The notes: generated by a model from the sequence alone, not told the origin. Positions 18,352 to 31,377 are shown, numbered from the stretch's first letter. The stretch: 64,000 nucleotides of DNA from Basidiobolus meristosporus CBS 931.73 (GCA_002104905.1 MCFE01000500.1:1-64000), one strand, 5' to 3'. Translations and numbers: made by a program.

Positions 18352-21154
18352 ATGCCATCAAAAAATAAAGCAAAGTTGTCTGGTTCTCAACCAAAACCCA
18401 CTGCTGATGGCAGCAGAAGAACAGTTGGACAACAGCTTGCATTAGCATTTAGTGCAACAAGCAGGGCTACATCCAAAAAAGGCCATGTGAACAGTGTGTC
18501 CACTAAAGGTAATAGTGCAGACTCCTCAAGCTTGCAGTCAAGTAGGCAATCAAGAACCTCTGTGGAGCCACAAGCCAACTGTTATACCCAGGCAGAAGAG
18601 AATGTAGCAAATGCAGTACCCTTGGCTGAAGACTAGCAAGTGGCCATCATAACATCACCACTACCCATATTAGCAAGTATGTTGTCAGCTCATACCAAAG
18701 CATTAATGTAGTAATTAGGTGCAGTGGCTGATAGGATTAATGCAATGGCCCAGAGAAATCAGGAAATAGTCCACAAGCAGGATGAGTGGACAAAAGGTGT
18801 AGAGCAATCAATATCCCAGGTGGTGAAAGCAGTATCTTTGCTGCAAAGAAGGAACTCAAATAGCTCAATTTCACACCCAAGAATTGAGCCATTTCCCAAT
18901 GTAACAGCTGAGGAACACTGTACAGTCGTTGAAGCACAACAATAGTGCCCAAAGATAATCCCACAGAGAAACCTATCACAGCATGGGAGGGAGACAATAT
19001 GGTGTTTATACCAAAGCCTAACAATCAAAAGACATTGAAGCACCATGAAGCTGTTGAGTGTAATAATGAAGAGTGGGCTAATATTTAAGAGGTCATCAGA
19101 AATCTAGCACACCATCACCTTATGGCTGGCATACCATGTGACCATCAGGAACTTAAGGCCAAGCAGAATGCACTTGACTTGTTCCATGAGCATTATCCAA
19201 GATTCAAACAGGCAAACAGATTTTGGGCCAGTATTGGTATGCTAAGACAGTAGACTTGTTCCGTTGGATAGTGCCACATTGAGCCATGAGTGCCAAATGA
19301 TGCCATAGTGTGCCAGAGAGGTAAAGTGAGCCTTTACCTGGCCACAGAGTGTGAAACATATCTCTGCATTTTCATGCAAAGCAGCCCCTGTGTTTCACCC
19401 ATTGCGCAGGAGAAAATCCATTTTTTGACCTTTTTTTGTGGATCAATGTAGCTCAGGATGTGTAAGAGCACAGGAGAACTGAAGATATACATCTGGTACT
19501 CAATACCCATGGCACTCTGAATCTAGCTCCTGTAGCTTGTATCATGTCACAAAAATGAATGGCACTTTCTTGGTCCACTGGCACTATCTGGCACTATATT
19601 TAAATATTAGCCCTAAAGTAAGATCTATACAAAGCACTTATAGTGCCAGATAGTGCCAGTGGACCAAGAAAGTGCCATTCATTTTTGTGACATGATACAA
19701 GCTACAGGAGCTAGATTCAGAGTGCCATGGGTATTGAGTACCAGATGCATATTGTCAATCTGCTTGTGCTCAAACACATCCTGCACAACATTGATCCAAA
19801 AAAAAGATCAAAAAATGGATTTTCTCCAACACAATGGGTGAAACACAGGGGCTGCTTTGCATGAAGATGCAGAGCTATATTTCACACTCTGTGGCCAGGT
19901 AGAGGCTCACTTGGCCTTTCTGGCACACTATGGCATCATTTGGCACTCATGGCTCAATGTGGCACTATCCAACGGAACAAGTCTACTATCTTAAGAATAG
20001 CAGACACTATCAGAGGCAGAAGAACAAGGGTGCCATGGCTAAAAATCAGGAGCTTCCTCAAGAGCCCATTACAAGCAGGGCCAAAAGCTCTAGACAAGCA
20101 TCAAAAAGACATCAGGTAGCTGGAAGTGTGCTAATTAGGGACAAGCAGGCAGACACAGATACACCAGCACAAAATCAATCAAGGAAAAAGAATATTGCCA
20201 CTCAAGAGGCACTCAGTCAAAATAGCAGTAAAGGACTTGGCAGTAATAAAAGCCAGTGGCTATAACAGGAGCCCATCACAACTATGGTTGAGAGCTTGAA
20301 ACAAGCGGGAAAGAATTGTCAGATTGCCAGGAGGGAGCCAGCAAGGGACAAGCAGGCCAGAACAGAAGCATCAGAGCAGAATTTTTAAAGGAGAAAACAT
20401 AGTTCACTATAGGAAGCACTCAGACAAAGTAGCAGTGAAATACCTGGCAGTGATAAAGGAAAAGATAAAGGGAAAGATGTCTACCCAGGCCTGAGACAGG
20501 GAGGCATGCAAAAAAAACTGCAGTTCTTGCCAACCATCACTGCAAGCCTGGAACAGATTGAATCTTATCATAGCCAAGAAGAATTACAAACAAGAAAACA
20601 GCTGCTTTCACAAGAGTTGGAAGCTCAGCCAGTTGCGCTACACTCCAGCAAGGTAGATGAGTTTGCAGAAAAAGGCAATTTGTTGCCACAGCCTCCACAT
20701 CCTCTGTTGTTGACAAAGTGGAGATCCCACTGACAGACAAGGCTTCAATGTCAACAACTCAAAGGACTATCATGCCACCTTCAGTAGATTTTTGGAACAT
20801 TGATAAGCACACAAAGAGGTTGCAGCACTTCTTCAAGAGCAGTGCTTAAGAAAACGCACTTGAATATTGTAGGATTTATTGCAAAGACTGGCAGATTAGG
20901 TGCAAATCCTTGCAGTGCCAGCTGAAGACCAGGACATGTGGGAATCAGCAAATGAACAGTGGCATAAAGCTATTGGGTTCCCACCAAAGTTGTGGAACCA
21001 GAGTGTTATAACAGAAATATGTACTGAGTGGTGGATCTTAATGGAGTTATTTGTCAAGTGTGGGGTTGGGCTTAATGTTAGTGTAGGGTATAGGGGCTTG
21101 TAAAGATCAATACAATTGGCAACTGAGGTACAACTGAAGTTTCAACAGAAATAA
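18352..21154 (+). pseudogene. Tnp2-2 ORF A, broken by stops and by Fb1
   Basis: It starts MPSKNKAKLSGSQPKP, is homologous to the other ORF A copies throughout, and ends with the shared C-terminus VQLKFQQK-stop at 21154. At least six in-frame stops or stop-linked changes are C-to-T at CpA compared with sister copies (near 18634, 18710, 18713, 18945, 19087 and 20848). A foldback element interrupts it at 19252-19984. The middle contains two copies of a roughly 65-residue repeat built around RDKQA...SRKK and QSSSEGxGSDK-like segments. Confidence 0.65.
19252..19984. mobile_element. Fb1: foldback (palindromic) non-autonomous element
   Basis: 733 bp whose left and right halves are inverted copies of about 340 bp around a short AT-rich spacer (near 19605-19645). 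Ends are AGACTTGTTCCG...CGGAACAAGTCT. Flanks are AGT/ACT, one mismatch from the 3-base duplication seen in the other copies. Ends match the Harbinger-like element at 39449-42838. Confidence 0.85.
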
Positions 21155-21485
21155 ATCAATTTGTATGCATGAAAAGTGAGAGAAATGGTTGAGTCAGGAA
21201 GTAAGCAGTATGAAAAAGTGGTAATATCCAATCAATGCACACAAATGTAGGAGGTGATAGAGTGTCCAGGATCAGAAAGTGAGCAAATTGACAGGGAACC
21301 AGTCAATAGCCACTTATACATAGTTGTGATGAAATAATTTTGACCAAGTTTATGTGAAATCTGGGATGCAATTATTTTCCAACGTTCTCCAGATGGTGTC
21401 CTGAAAGGATCAGTACCTCTTAGTCACAGGACTTTAACTTTGTGACAGCCTTTTGATAGGATCATAGCAATAACTTTCATAGAGG

Positions 21486-22792
21486 CATGTGGCTTTGTGT
21501 CACTATTCATTCAACATTTCCCATATGTCATGGTCTTCAGCCAGCACTGTACAGTATTGCACCTCATCTGCCAGTCTTTGCAATATATTCCAGTATATAT
21601 AAATCTATATGTTCCCATGGTATGTCAGCCTTAAGGTAGTGCCATGCTAGACATCTAATGAACTCTTCAATAATGGCTCACTCTTTGTCATTGCACTCAA
21701 AGGCTTCCTGGATCTTCAATGTCTTTTGATTTTTAGGCTTGGGTATAAGCACCACAGTCTCTGCCTGCCATGTTGTGATTGGTTTATCTGCGGGCTATAT
21801 CTTTGAGTAATGTTGTTGTACTTCAAAGACTGTATGATGCTCCCCTGTTGATACATTGGGAAATGGCTCAATTCTTAGCTGTGACATTGAGCTACATGGG
21901 TTCCTTCTTAGCATCAAAGATGCTACATTCTCCATCTAGGATATTGCTTACTCTGCATGTATTGTCCACTCATTCTGTTTCTGGACTGTTTCCTAATTTC
22001 TTTAGGCCCTTGCATCTTTCCAATCAGCTACTGTACCTAATTGCCTCATTAATACTATGGTATTAGCTGACAAAAAACTTGCTAATACAGGTGGTGATGA
22101 TGCTATGAAGGCCACACGCTGGTCTCAACTGAAGGTACTGTGTTTGCTACATTTTCATATGCCTGTGCTTTATGGTCAGCTGCAGCTCTGTAGAGAATCT
22201 CATTTGCCTACTTAACTGAGAACCTGAGGAGTCCACATTAGTACCTTCAGTTGGCACACTGTCAACATGGCCTTTTTTGGATGTAGCCCCATTTGTTGCA
22301 CTGAATGCCAAAGCAAGCTGTTGTCCAACCATTCTTATGCTGCTGTTAAGGGTGGTGTTTGGTTGGGAACTAGAGAATCTTGCTTTATTTTTTGGTGGAA
22401 TATATATGAAAGTAAGTTCAACCAAAGGGGAAATAGTATTACATATCCATGTGTAGGTGCTGCCACAACTTTATTTTTGATGCTTAGTATGGCTGGTCAT
22501 CATTGAATCTTACATTCATGAGGGTGTAATGTCTCAAATACACAATTGTCTTAGTTCACATGAGTACAGGCAAAGAAGCAACACATTAGTGTTATGTTGT
22601 TGAGTGTCAAACAAATTGCCCCAAAGAGAAGATTACTTTGACTCAATGCTGTAAGTGAAGAGAAAAAAGATCATGTGGCTATTGTAACAAGCCTCTCAGT
22701 CATGAAGCATGCAGACAGCATTGGAAGTATTACAAGGATCATGCACAATGTTTTGCCACACAAGTCATATCTGAGCCTGTATCTGGCACTAC
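21486..22792 (+). mobile_element. Tnp2-3: truncated Tnp2-type transposon
   Basis: ORF A remnants lie on the minus strand (22425 leftward to about 21500, broken several times and missing its central repeats), then the family bidirectional promoter, then a transposase start on the plus strand near 22630 with the zinc-finger text SHEACRQHWKYYKDH. It is cut on the left by the end of Tnp2-2 and on the right by LTR-B sequence beginning TGTGGTGGTG. Confidence 0.6.
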
Positions 22793-24480
22793 CGTTGTGG
22801 TGGTGTATAGGTCCAAGGGAGAGATACGTCTAACACTTCTCAAGTGTTTTGTGTGTGGGGTGTTCACTGGGTGCAATAACCTCTGGCAAAAGCTGCTAGG
22901 AATACTTGGGTTCTGTCTCTAATCTAATGTGAAGGGGAATAAAGCCACAAGCTTGTCAAGGGAAAGCTATTGAGCTACAATCCCCAACTTAGTTGGCATC
23001 TTAACAAAAGTATGTGCTGGGTTCAGCGTCCTTTGAGATGACAATGTACTAAAGCTTCCAAAGTCAAAACTGTTGCAATTTTCTGAGGAGTATTGGAAGT
23101 GATGTGGAGAACTATAGGATTTACATGTTATTCACTTGTAGATTTATTGATCAAAAGTATGGTATTTATACTTTTGATAAAGTAGAGGAAACAAACGTGT
23201 AGAGTTTGTTAAGGAAGGTCCCAAGAATATGTGTGCAAAGTTTGGGGTCTTTTGGACAACTTTGAGAAAAATAATAATCTGGGTACCTGACAATTTGGTG
23301 AAAATATTCTAAGTAAATCCCGACAAGAAATCTAGTCAGGACAGAATGCTAATCACAGAATAAGATCTATGTGACTAAGTTAGCATGAATATTTAGGTGA
23401 CAATTCAATAATTACAACACTCCCACTCAACAAAATATTCATGAGTAATAAATAGATATTGTGAGTGTGCAATCTGTAATAAGCGTATAAGATTTAACTG
23501 TTTTGTATACTGGACTAATATATTATTCAAAGGTGTATGCATTTGTGTTCAACTTAATAGAACAAGTAACTTGGAATTCAGTATGCATATCTACTTAGTA
23601 ATATGCCTAAAAATCTGAATGATCTGATCATAATACTAATCATTCTACTTTAGGCAAGTACATGAACCAAGACCCATGGCACATGATCAAGCTGTGATGC
23701 CATCCCTACAATTTTCATTCCATATATAGTATTCCTATGTTATGAAGGCTTCCAAATACTAATCTCTGATTGGTTGGGTGTTTTGTGTCTTTGAGAACCT
23801 TTTGGCATTGACTTAAAACATTCTTAGGTCATTCTGATGTCATCAAGGTTTTTATTGATCTCCCAAACTCTCTGGAGCACCATGCTTAGTAATCACTTAG
23901 CCAGTGACAAAGGTATATAAGGGGGGCAGTCCCTTGACAATAAATCATCATCCCTTTAATCAATACACCAACTTGTTGATTAGTGTGATCATTGCTACCT
24001 ACTGCTACTGCAACTTCCAATACCAGACCACAGGACACTCCTGGGAAACTCTACTGACAGCCAACTGACCTTGGGGGCACTACTTCTGAGAAATACTCAG
24101 AGTGGGCATCTTTTGTTATATTTGATTCTTTCCCAGGTGTGTTCTAGCACAGGCAAGGATACTTTTCTATGCTTGTAACTATTGACCATAGCTGAGCTCT
24201 TATCAAGCCACTGCTGGGTGAGCTTAAAGTTTTTTGACTTTGGAAGCTTTGTACATTTTCAACTCAAAGGAAGCTGAAACTGGCACATATTTTTGTTAAG
24301 ATGCCAACTAAGTTGGGGATTGAAGCTAAAAAATTCTCACTCAACAAGCTTGTGGCTTTGCTCCCCTTTGCATTGGTGTAGAGATATAACCATGTATTCC
24401 TAGCAAGCATTTGCTGGAGGTTGTGGCACCTAGTGATCACTGCACACACAACACATGTGAGAAGTCTTGAATATATCACT
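22793..24480. mobile_element. LTR-B fragments in inverted arrangement, with a copia LTR
   Basis: 22793-23070 matches the first part of LTR-B at 38830-39110. From about 23700 to 24480 the same family appears in the opposite orientation, including a TATATAAG promoter box near 23912 and AATAAA near 23940. Between them lies a copia-type LTR on the minus strand (23071-23419, TGTTGCAATT...ATTACAACA) followed by a purine-tract complement CTCCCACTCAAC and decayed copia 3' sequence. A conserved translated stretch (FSLNKLVALLPF and LITRCHN-like frames) suggests LTR-B carries or abuts coding sequence. Confidence 0.5.
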
Positions 24481-25284
24481 CACTTGGGCTTGTAACCATG
24501 ATACTGTATAGCCTGAAACCATCCGCAGTGTATGGCCCAGCAGAATGCAAGTGACCTGTTCCATGAGCATTATCCTATATTCAAACAAGCAATCAGATTT
24601 TTGGCCAGGATTAGTCCACTAAGAAAGCATCCCTGCAATAGCAAACACTTTGAAAGGCATAGGACCTGCAGTGCCATGGCTAAAGCCAACATCTTCCTCA
24701 AGCACCTGTTGCAAGCAGGGCCACAGGTCCAAACAAGCAGCCAAGAAGTGTCAAGAAGCTAGCTCAGTGCTGGTAAGCAACAAGAAGGCAGGAATGGAGT
24801 ACAGCTTTTACCAAGGAAAAGGTGTAGCATCATTCATGAGGCACTCTGTTGAGAAGCAGCAAGGAACCGGTCAGTGATATGTATTATTGTCTTCCTCAGA
24901 AGTTTCTGACAACTAGGGCTGAAAGCTCAACACACGTGGCAAAGAAATGTCAGGAAGCCAGAGGAGTGCCAGTAAGAGACAAGCAGGCAGAGATGGATGC
25001 ATCAGTGCTGCACTTTTTAAAAGGAAGATGTAGTTCAGTTCTCAAAGTACTCAGCCAAGTTAAAATTGAAAGTACTGGCAGTAATAAAGTAAAAGGAAAA
25101 GGGCAAAATGTCTACCTAATCCGGAGATAGAGAAACATAAGAAAAAAGGTGCAGCTTTCACCTATCAAAACAGGATATATTGCAAAGACTATAGATAAGG
25201 TGCTAGCTCTATCTGGGCTGGCCGAAGGGCAGGAAATTTGGGAACCAGATAATACATAGTGTCATAAAGCTATAAGGTTCCCAC

Positions 25285-26391
25285 TGTTACAGTTCTTGAT
25301 ATAGGAGTTGTAGAGGAATAGGGAGTTTAGCAATTGTTGTATTTGCTAATACTTGAACCGATGTTTTTTGAGGTTCCAGCAGCACCTTATCTACAAATCT
25401 GTGAGATCAGTTGCTGACTAATTGGATTTTTTAATATAGGTTGCAGCTGATGACTCATTTGATTGCATCATCATCACCATTTAAGATCTTACTTAATAGA
25501 CTTGTTCCATTGGATAGTGCCACATTGATCCATGAGTGCCAAATGATGCCATAGTGTGCCAGAGAGGCCAAGTGAGCCTATACTTGGCCACAGAGTGTGA
25601 AACATGTATCTGCATCTTCATGCAAAGCAGCCCCTGTGTTTCACCTGTGATGCAGGAGAAAATCCATTTTTTGACGTTTTTTTGTGGATCAATGTTATGC
25701 AGGATGTGTAAGAGCACAGAAGAACTGAAGACATGCCTCAGGTTCCCAATACCCATGGCACTCTGAATCTAGCTCCTGTGGCTTGTAACATGTCACAACA
25801 ATGCATGGCACTATCTTGGTCCACTGGTACTATCTGGCACTATATTTAATTATTAGCCCTAAAGTAAGATCCATACAAAGCACTTATAGTGCCAGATAGT
25901 ACCAGTGGACCAAGATAGTGCCATGCATTGTGGTGACTTGTTACAAGCCACATGAGCTAGATTTAGAGTGCCATGGGTATTGAGTACTAAATGCATATTT
26001 TCAATCCTTTTGTGCTCTTACACATCCTGCGCAACATTGACCTAAAAAAAAAGGTCAAAAAATGGATTTTTTCCAACACAATGGGTGAAACACAGGGGCT
26101 GCTTTGCATGAAGATGCAGAGATATGTTTCACACATTGTGGCCAAGTATAGGCTCACTTAGCCTCCCTGGCACACTATGGCATCATTTGGCACTCATGGC
26201 TCAATGTGGCACTATCCGACGGAACAAGTCTAATATATCTATTTCTGTCTTATCAGGCCCTGCTGATTCATCTGCTGACTAATACTACTGATTTGATATA
26301 TTGCACTGACATACTGATAAGCTAAACATAAAACTAATTGATTTGTTCAAAAACTGATCTAACTCAAATACTCAAGTGGGAGATCATAACA
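25285..26391 (-). mobile_element. Ty3-type solo LTR, with Fb2 inside
   Basis: On the minus strand it starts TGTTATGATCTCCC and ends CAAGAACTGTAACA, as the other Ty3 LTRs here. Without Fb2 it is about 370 bp. It splits the ORF A of Tnp2-4. The flanking bases do not give a clear duplication. Confidence 0.75.
25498..26231. mobile_element. Fb2: foldback element
   Basis: 734 bp palindromic element with AAT on both sides (25495-25497, 26232-26234). The Ty3 LTRs at 34495 and 47069 show the uninterrupted site, so boundaries and duplication are certain. Confidence 0.9.
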
Positions 26392-26885
26392 ACCAAAAGC
26401 CATGGAAAAGAGTGTTTTAGCACTAATACTTATTGAGTGGTGGATTTTGATGCAGTTGCTTATTGAGCATGCAGTAGGGTGTGATGTTGGTGCTGGTTCT
26501 AGGTACTTCTATGGGTCAGTACAATTAACCATCAGGTTTACAGAAAATTTAATTGAAATAAGCCTATATGTATACCTGATAAGTCAGAGTATTGCCTGAG
26601 TCAGGAATTTTTTGGGGCATAAAAAAGAGCAGTAGCCAATCAATGTGCACACCATGGGAGATGATTGAGTGCTTTAGACTAATAGGTGAGAGAACTGGTT
26701 GAGAATCATTCAAGAGGCACTTATCACTGTAATGAGATTATCTGCCTAAGCTTTTTGTGAGCTCTGAGGTGCAAAATTATAATGGTCTTTGAATGGTGTT
26801 CTTAATGCAACAACACCTCTTAGTTGTGGGATTTAAATTTTGAATTGGCCTCTTGATGAGATCTTCATAGTTACTTTTGTAGGGA

Positions 26886-27995
26886 TTGAGATATGGTAAT
26901 ACTTTCAACTTGACTTGTCCTCCAATCTCCTTGCACATCTGCTATATAGGAAATCCCCAAGTGAAGCATGGTGCAACATTCTTCATGTATCAAGCAATCT
27001 GGGGCAGAGTACAGATGCAGTAGCAGCAGAGATCTAAACATTAAGATTTATGCTTGTAGCAGAGCTGCACAAATCCTGCTATCAACTCCTTGCATGAAAA
27101 ATGCAGATATGATAAATGGGTATTAGTGATTAGTTCCTGGATAAATATTCCTAAAATGTCAACATATGCCTCTCACTGCTTGCAATGTATTCTAGGCTGA
27201 AATTACTTCAGAATGCAATTTGAGTACACACATGTCCAGTTCATGAAGTCTTTGTATTTATGTTGCTGCATATGGGTATGAGTATTAAATAGAACGTGAT
27301 GTGAATACATTGTGTGGCAAGTGCTCTGTAGTATATCTATAGCTCTTCCAATGTTTTAAGGTGTCTCAGGTTACTCATTTAACTTGAGATGCCCTGTGTA
27401 CAACTTGGTCCCTGGTGTAGGGATAATGCTAAAGAGTAAAAGCAATACTCCAAGTGGAAAGCTTTTGCTCCAAAAGATTCCCTCTATCTGTAGTGTATCT
27501 GGTTTATGATTAGTTCCATATAGTGACTGATGGCTTATAACATGCCACCCTTGTTGCAATTGTCTACAGACTTCTTTGCAATCTTTCTGTGAGAAGATGC
27601 TTTTTGTGATATTGGTGTTTAGACAACATTAATGTGTGTAAGTTATGGAGAAAATCCCCTGGATCTCACTCACTTCAGAGCAATACCAGCCAAGAAGCCC
27701 AGAATAGCCAGCCATCTTGCTGTTGGCCAGGGTACATCTAATGCCAATAATAATATGCACATGGAAATTACAGTTATTTACTAGTATCCTGCTGGATACC
27801 ATACAAAGTGTCTGCAGCAACAGATACAAGTAGCTATCCTGCTTGGCTCATGAATTGGGCTCAGATATACAACCATTGGATTTCTGCTCTGATATTAAAA
27901 CATTGCTGTCATATTCAATCAGATGAGAAACAATAGCCAGCAGTGTTAACCAGCAAGGTACTTGTTTACTAAGACTTCATCAAGTGCCAAGGCTA
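26886..27995 (-). mobile_element. Tnp2-5: decayed Tnp2 transposase fragment
   Basis: The minus strand carries strongly diverged Tnp2 blocks in family order: EIGGQVKLKVLPYL-like text near 26900, GTNHKPDTLQIEGIFW near 27500, a serine/leucine-rich block near 27800, and the family DGF-like motif near 27970. Many stops. Both ends are cut by other elements. Confidence 0.55.
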
Positions 27996-27999
27996 ACAT

Positions 28000-29085
28000 A
28001 TGATCATACCTTCAAGGTAGCCCTTGATTATTGGCTGAGCTTATCCTCCTACTTGTCAATGAGTTATAGCTCTGCAAGATATCATGGAATCCTTGCTTCA
28101 CATTCATACACTAAGCAATATATTAATTGTTGGGTACTGTTATGCACTCTGACACTGCAGGCAGACAATGCTGGTCAATACACTTATCCTATCTACTTAC
28201 AGCTACACTTGCATACTTGGTCAGCATTTTTTTAAAAAATCCATTAAATTGTTCTGTGACTCCATTAGTTCTCAGGTGATATGCAAAAGCTATTCAATGT
28301 TTGAGCTGCTGCATTTCCCAATAGGCTTCAGATGGTTTGCCATAAAGCTTGCTCCTCTATCAGACAAGATTTGTGCTGGGCATCTAAACTTCATAAGGAT
28401 CTCATGGTAGACGAAACTTGCAACTTGTTGTACACTGACTACAGTTACTGCTTTAGCCACTGATCATTTGGTGGCATGGTCAATTGCCACTAGGAACCAA
28501 CAGTTGCATTTCCTGGTGGTTGGCAGTTTCAATAAAGTCAATTTCCATCTCTCAAATGGTTTCCCAGGCTTTAAGGGAAATAGTTCAGCAATACTCTGTG
28601 GTTGGCCTTGGTTGACTTGGCAATCTGGTCATGTTTTCACTAGCTTCTCAATGACTTGTTTCATTCTAGGCCATTATGCTCTGGCATTCACAAGGCTATA
28701 GGTTCCTTCAATTCCAAGATGTTCATATCAATTATATAGCATATGTATTAAATCCAGGCAAGCAACATAAGGGAAATAGGCAATAGGTCATCCATCACCA
28801 ACTAGGTAGAGTATTTGATCATTTACTACAGATTTGCTACCTTCATGCCAAATAATCTTCTTGATATAGCTTGCTTGATCTCAGCCTCTTCAGGACCTTT
28901 CAATGTGCACCAAGTGGTCCTCTTCTGTGCTGCTATATAGTAAAATGTCATCTAGCTAGATTACAACAACCTTTTCTAAGTACTCCTTGAATATGGTATG
29001 CATTAAGGTCAGGAATGTTGCGGGGGCATTGGTGAAGGCAATACTCAAGACTAAGTACTTGCAAGGTCCATATCTGGTCCTGAGC
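28000..29085 (-). pseudogene. Ty3-like pol fragment (reverse transcriptase and integrase)
   Basis: On the minus strand, an RT segment with TNAPATFLTLMHTIF and, after a stop, LDDILLYSS lies at about 29050-28900. After a deletion there is integrase text (MKQVIEKLVKT, CQVNQGQPQSI, LPTTRKCN, VAIDHATK) at about 28700-28400, then decayed sequence to 28000. It meets the plus-strand RT of Gyp1 head to head near 29085. Confidence 0.6.
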
Positions 29086-30863
29086 ACCAGTGCCTTTTGT
29101 GTAAAAGAAGGATGGAACACTTAAGATGTGCATTGACTACAGAGCCCTTAACTCCATCACTGTGAAGTGTAATTGCCCCATATCCTGGATTGATCAGCTT
29201 TTGGAATAATTCAATGGAGACACTGTATTCATCAATATTGATATCATGTCAGGATACAACCTTATCAGGGTCAAAATAGAAGATATCCCTAAGACAGAAT
29301 TCAGGATCAGATATGGATACTATGGGCACTTAGTTGTGTGTTTTGGCCTCACCAATGCCCTGTGCCATTCCTTGCCTTAATGCAAATCATCTTCCAGGAT
29401 TAATTAGACAAGTTTGTGGTAATCAGCCTCGATGACATATTGTTGTACAGCAAGTCAGAGGTGGACCCCTTGGTACACATTGAAAAGGTTTTGAAGAAGC
29501 TAGCACCTTAATGTATGCTATAGCCTGTGCAACTGCATTTCAGACACTTAAGAATAGACTTGTTCCGTTGGATAGTGCCACATTGAGCCATGAGTGCCAA
29601 ATGATGCCATAGTGTGCCAAGGAGGCTAAGTGAGCCTATATTTGGCCACAGAGTGTGAAACATAGCTCTGCATTGGCATGCAAAGCAGTCCTTATGTTTC
29701 ACTCATTGTGCTTGAGAAAATCTATTTTTTGACCTTTTTTTTTGGATCAATATTTTGCAGGATGTGTAAGAGCAGAAAACAATTGAACACATGCATCTGG
29801 TACTCAATGCCCATGGCACTTTGAATCTAGCTCTGGTGGCTTGTATCATGTCACAAAAATGCATGGCACTATCTTGGTCCACTGGTGCAATCAGGCACTA
29901 TATTTAAATATTAGCCCTAAAGTAAGACCTATATAAAGCACCTATCGTGCCAGATATTACCAGTAGACCAAGATAGTGCCATGCATTTTTGTGACATGAT
30001 ACAAGCCACAAGAGCTAGATTCAAAGTGCCATGTGTATTGAGTATCAAAGGCTTGTCTTCAGTCCTTCTGTTCTCTCACACATTCTGAACAATGTTGATC
30101 CAAAAAAAAAGTGAAAAATTGGATTTTCTCCAGTACAATGGGTGAAACACAGGGGCTGCTTTTCATGAAGATGCAGAGCTATGTTTCACACTCTGTGGCC
30201 AAATATAGGCTCACTTGGCCCCCTTGGGACAATATGGCACCTTTTGGCACTTGTGGCTCAATGTGGCACTATCCAACAAAACAAGTCTAATGAACTTAGC
30301 ACGCTGCCAAGCTTAAGATTACATGAATTCAGAAAAGAATTCACTCTCTGCACAGATGCTTCAGATTATGAAATTGGCAGAGTACTGATCCAAGAACACA
30401 AGGGAAAGGAATACCCAGTTGCTTTTGAATCCAAGAAGCTGAACTCAGCAGAACAAAACTATCCAGTGCATGAAAAGCAGATGCTGCAATAATACATTGT
30501 CTAAAACATGGAGATACTACATTAAGGGAGTCAGCTGCACGGCAAAGATGATTCACTTAGGTCTATTTTAGCTCAGGAGGTACTATCCAGAAGAGTTACA
30601 GGATCAAATGAAAATATTTCGCAATTTTGCCTGGAGATTTTCTACTGCCCTGAGAAAAAAAACATGGTTGCTGATGCCTTATTGACACTAGAGCAAGTTG
30701 CACAGCGCAACTGATGCATTAATCAGATTAGCCTAGCCTATTAACAAGTGTTTGGAGGACTAAGCCATTCCTATTGGGGTGGATGAAGATATTGAGCAGA
30801 TTATCTGAGATGATGCTAGCAAACTTGTAGTACAGGATGAAACTCTCTACCAAGTTGTTGATG
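29086..30863 (+). mobile_element. Gyp1 left part: Ty3-like RT and RNase H, with Fb3
   Basis: RT text (FINIDIMSGYN, EFRIRYGYYGHL) precedes Fb3, and RNase H text follows (FTLCTDASDYEIGRVLIQEH, FESKKLNSAEQNYPVHEKQ). At 30863 the sequence is interrupted by Gyp2. The matching continuation is at 47531-47710, and GATG occurs at both edges (30860-30863 and 47531-47534). Several stops; inactive. Confidence 0.7.
29556..30288. mobile_element. Fb3: foldback element
   Basis: 733 bp palindromic element in the RNase H region of Gyp1, flanked by AAT at 29553-29555 and 30289-30291. Its right inner arm is the most diverged of the five copies. Confidence 0.9.
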
Positions 30864-31226
30864 TGTTATGACCTACCACTTGAGTGTTTAAGTTTGATCA
30901 ATTTTTGTCAAATCAATTAGATATATGTCTAGCCTATCAGTATATCAGTGATACCTATCAAATCAGTAGCATTAGTCAGCAAATGAATCAGTATATCCTT
31001 ATCCAACAGGTATAGATATATCAAGTAGGAGTTTATTGGGTGATGATGATGTAACCAAATGAATCATCTGCCAGAACATCCATTAGGGAATATAGTTAGT
31101 TAGTAATTGACCTGGCAAAATGTACACAGGGAGCAGCTGGAACCTCAATAAAAATTGGTTCAAGTTTTATTGAATACAGTACTAGCTAAACTCCCTATTC
31201 CTCTACAACTCAAAAGACTTGTAACA
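30864..31226 (+). repeat. 5' LTR of Gyp2
   Basis: 363 bp, TG...CA ends, followed by the primer-binding-like sequence TTGGTAGCAGCAATAACC. Confidence 0.85.
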
Positions 31227-31377
31227 TTGGTAGCAGCAATAACCAGAAACCTCCCTCCTGGAGAAATAAGAAGCCTCCCTCAATATGTCCAAAAATCAAG
31301 AATAGAAGAATGCTATGCAACAAATCCTGGCCTAGCAGCAACTGTTACTTCAGATCCTTAGCCAGCAGCAACAAGGA

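Larger units (their letters stand above)
13057..21485 (-). mobile_element. Tnp2-2: Tnp2-type DNA transposon with nested insertions
   Basis: The left end CCTTATGAAAAG and the right end (complement CCTCTATGAAAG) are inverted copies of the family terminus. Read on the minus strand, the transposase runs from 18131 down to about 15310; ORF A runs rightward from 18352. Removing LTR-D copy b with its duplication and Fb1 leaves about 5.8 kb, close to the 5.3 kb of Tnp2-6. It abuts Tnp2-1 and Tnp2-3 directly. All genes are broken. Confidence 0.75.
24531..26885 (+). mobile_element. Tnp2-4: ORF A half of a Tnp2-type transposon
   Basis: Only the ORF A side is present: homology begins near MAQQNASDLFHEHYP (24532), passes through Lys/Ser-rich repeats (RDKQAEMDASV), is interrupted by a Ty3 LTR at 25285-26391, and resumes with IEWWILMQLLIEHAVGC to the ORF A end near 26560. 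The family terminus (complement CCCTACAAAAGTAACT) ends near 26885, where transposase sequence of Tnp2-5 begins. Confidence 0.6.

Noticed and set aside
19653-19841. Recurring 62-68 codon frames beginning MPVDQ or MDQDSAIHF in foldback elements
   Set aside because: They repeat only because the elements are repeated; they span the palindrome arm, differ in frame state between copies and lack any domain.
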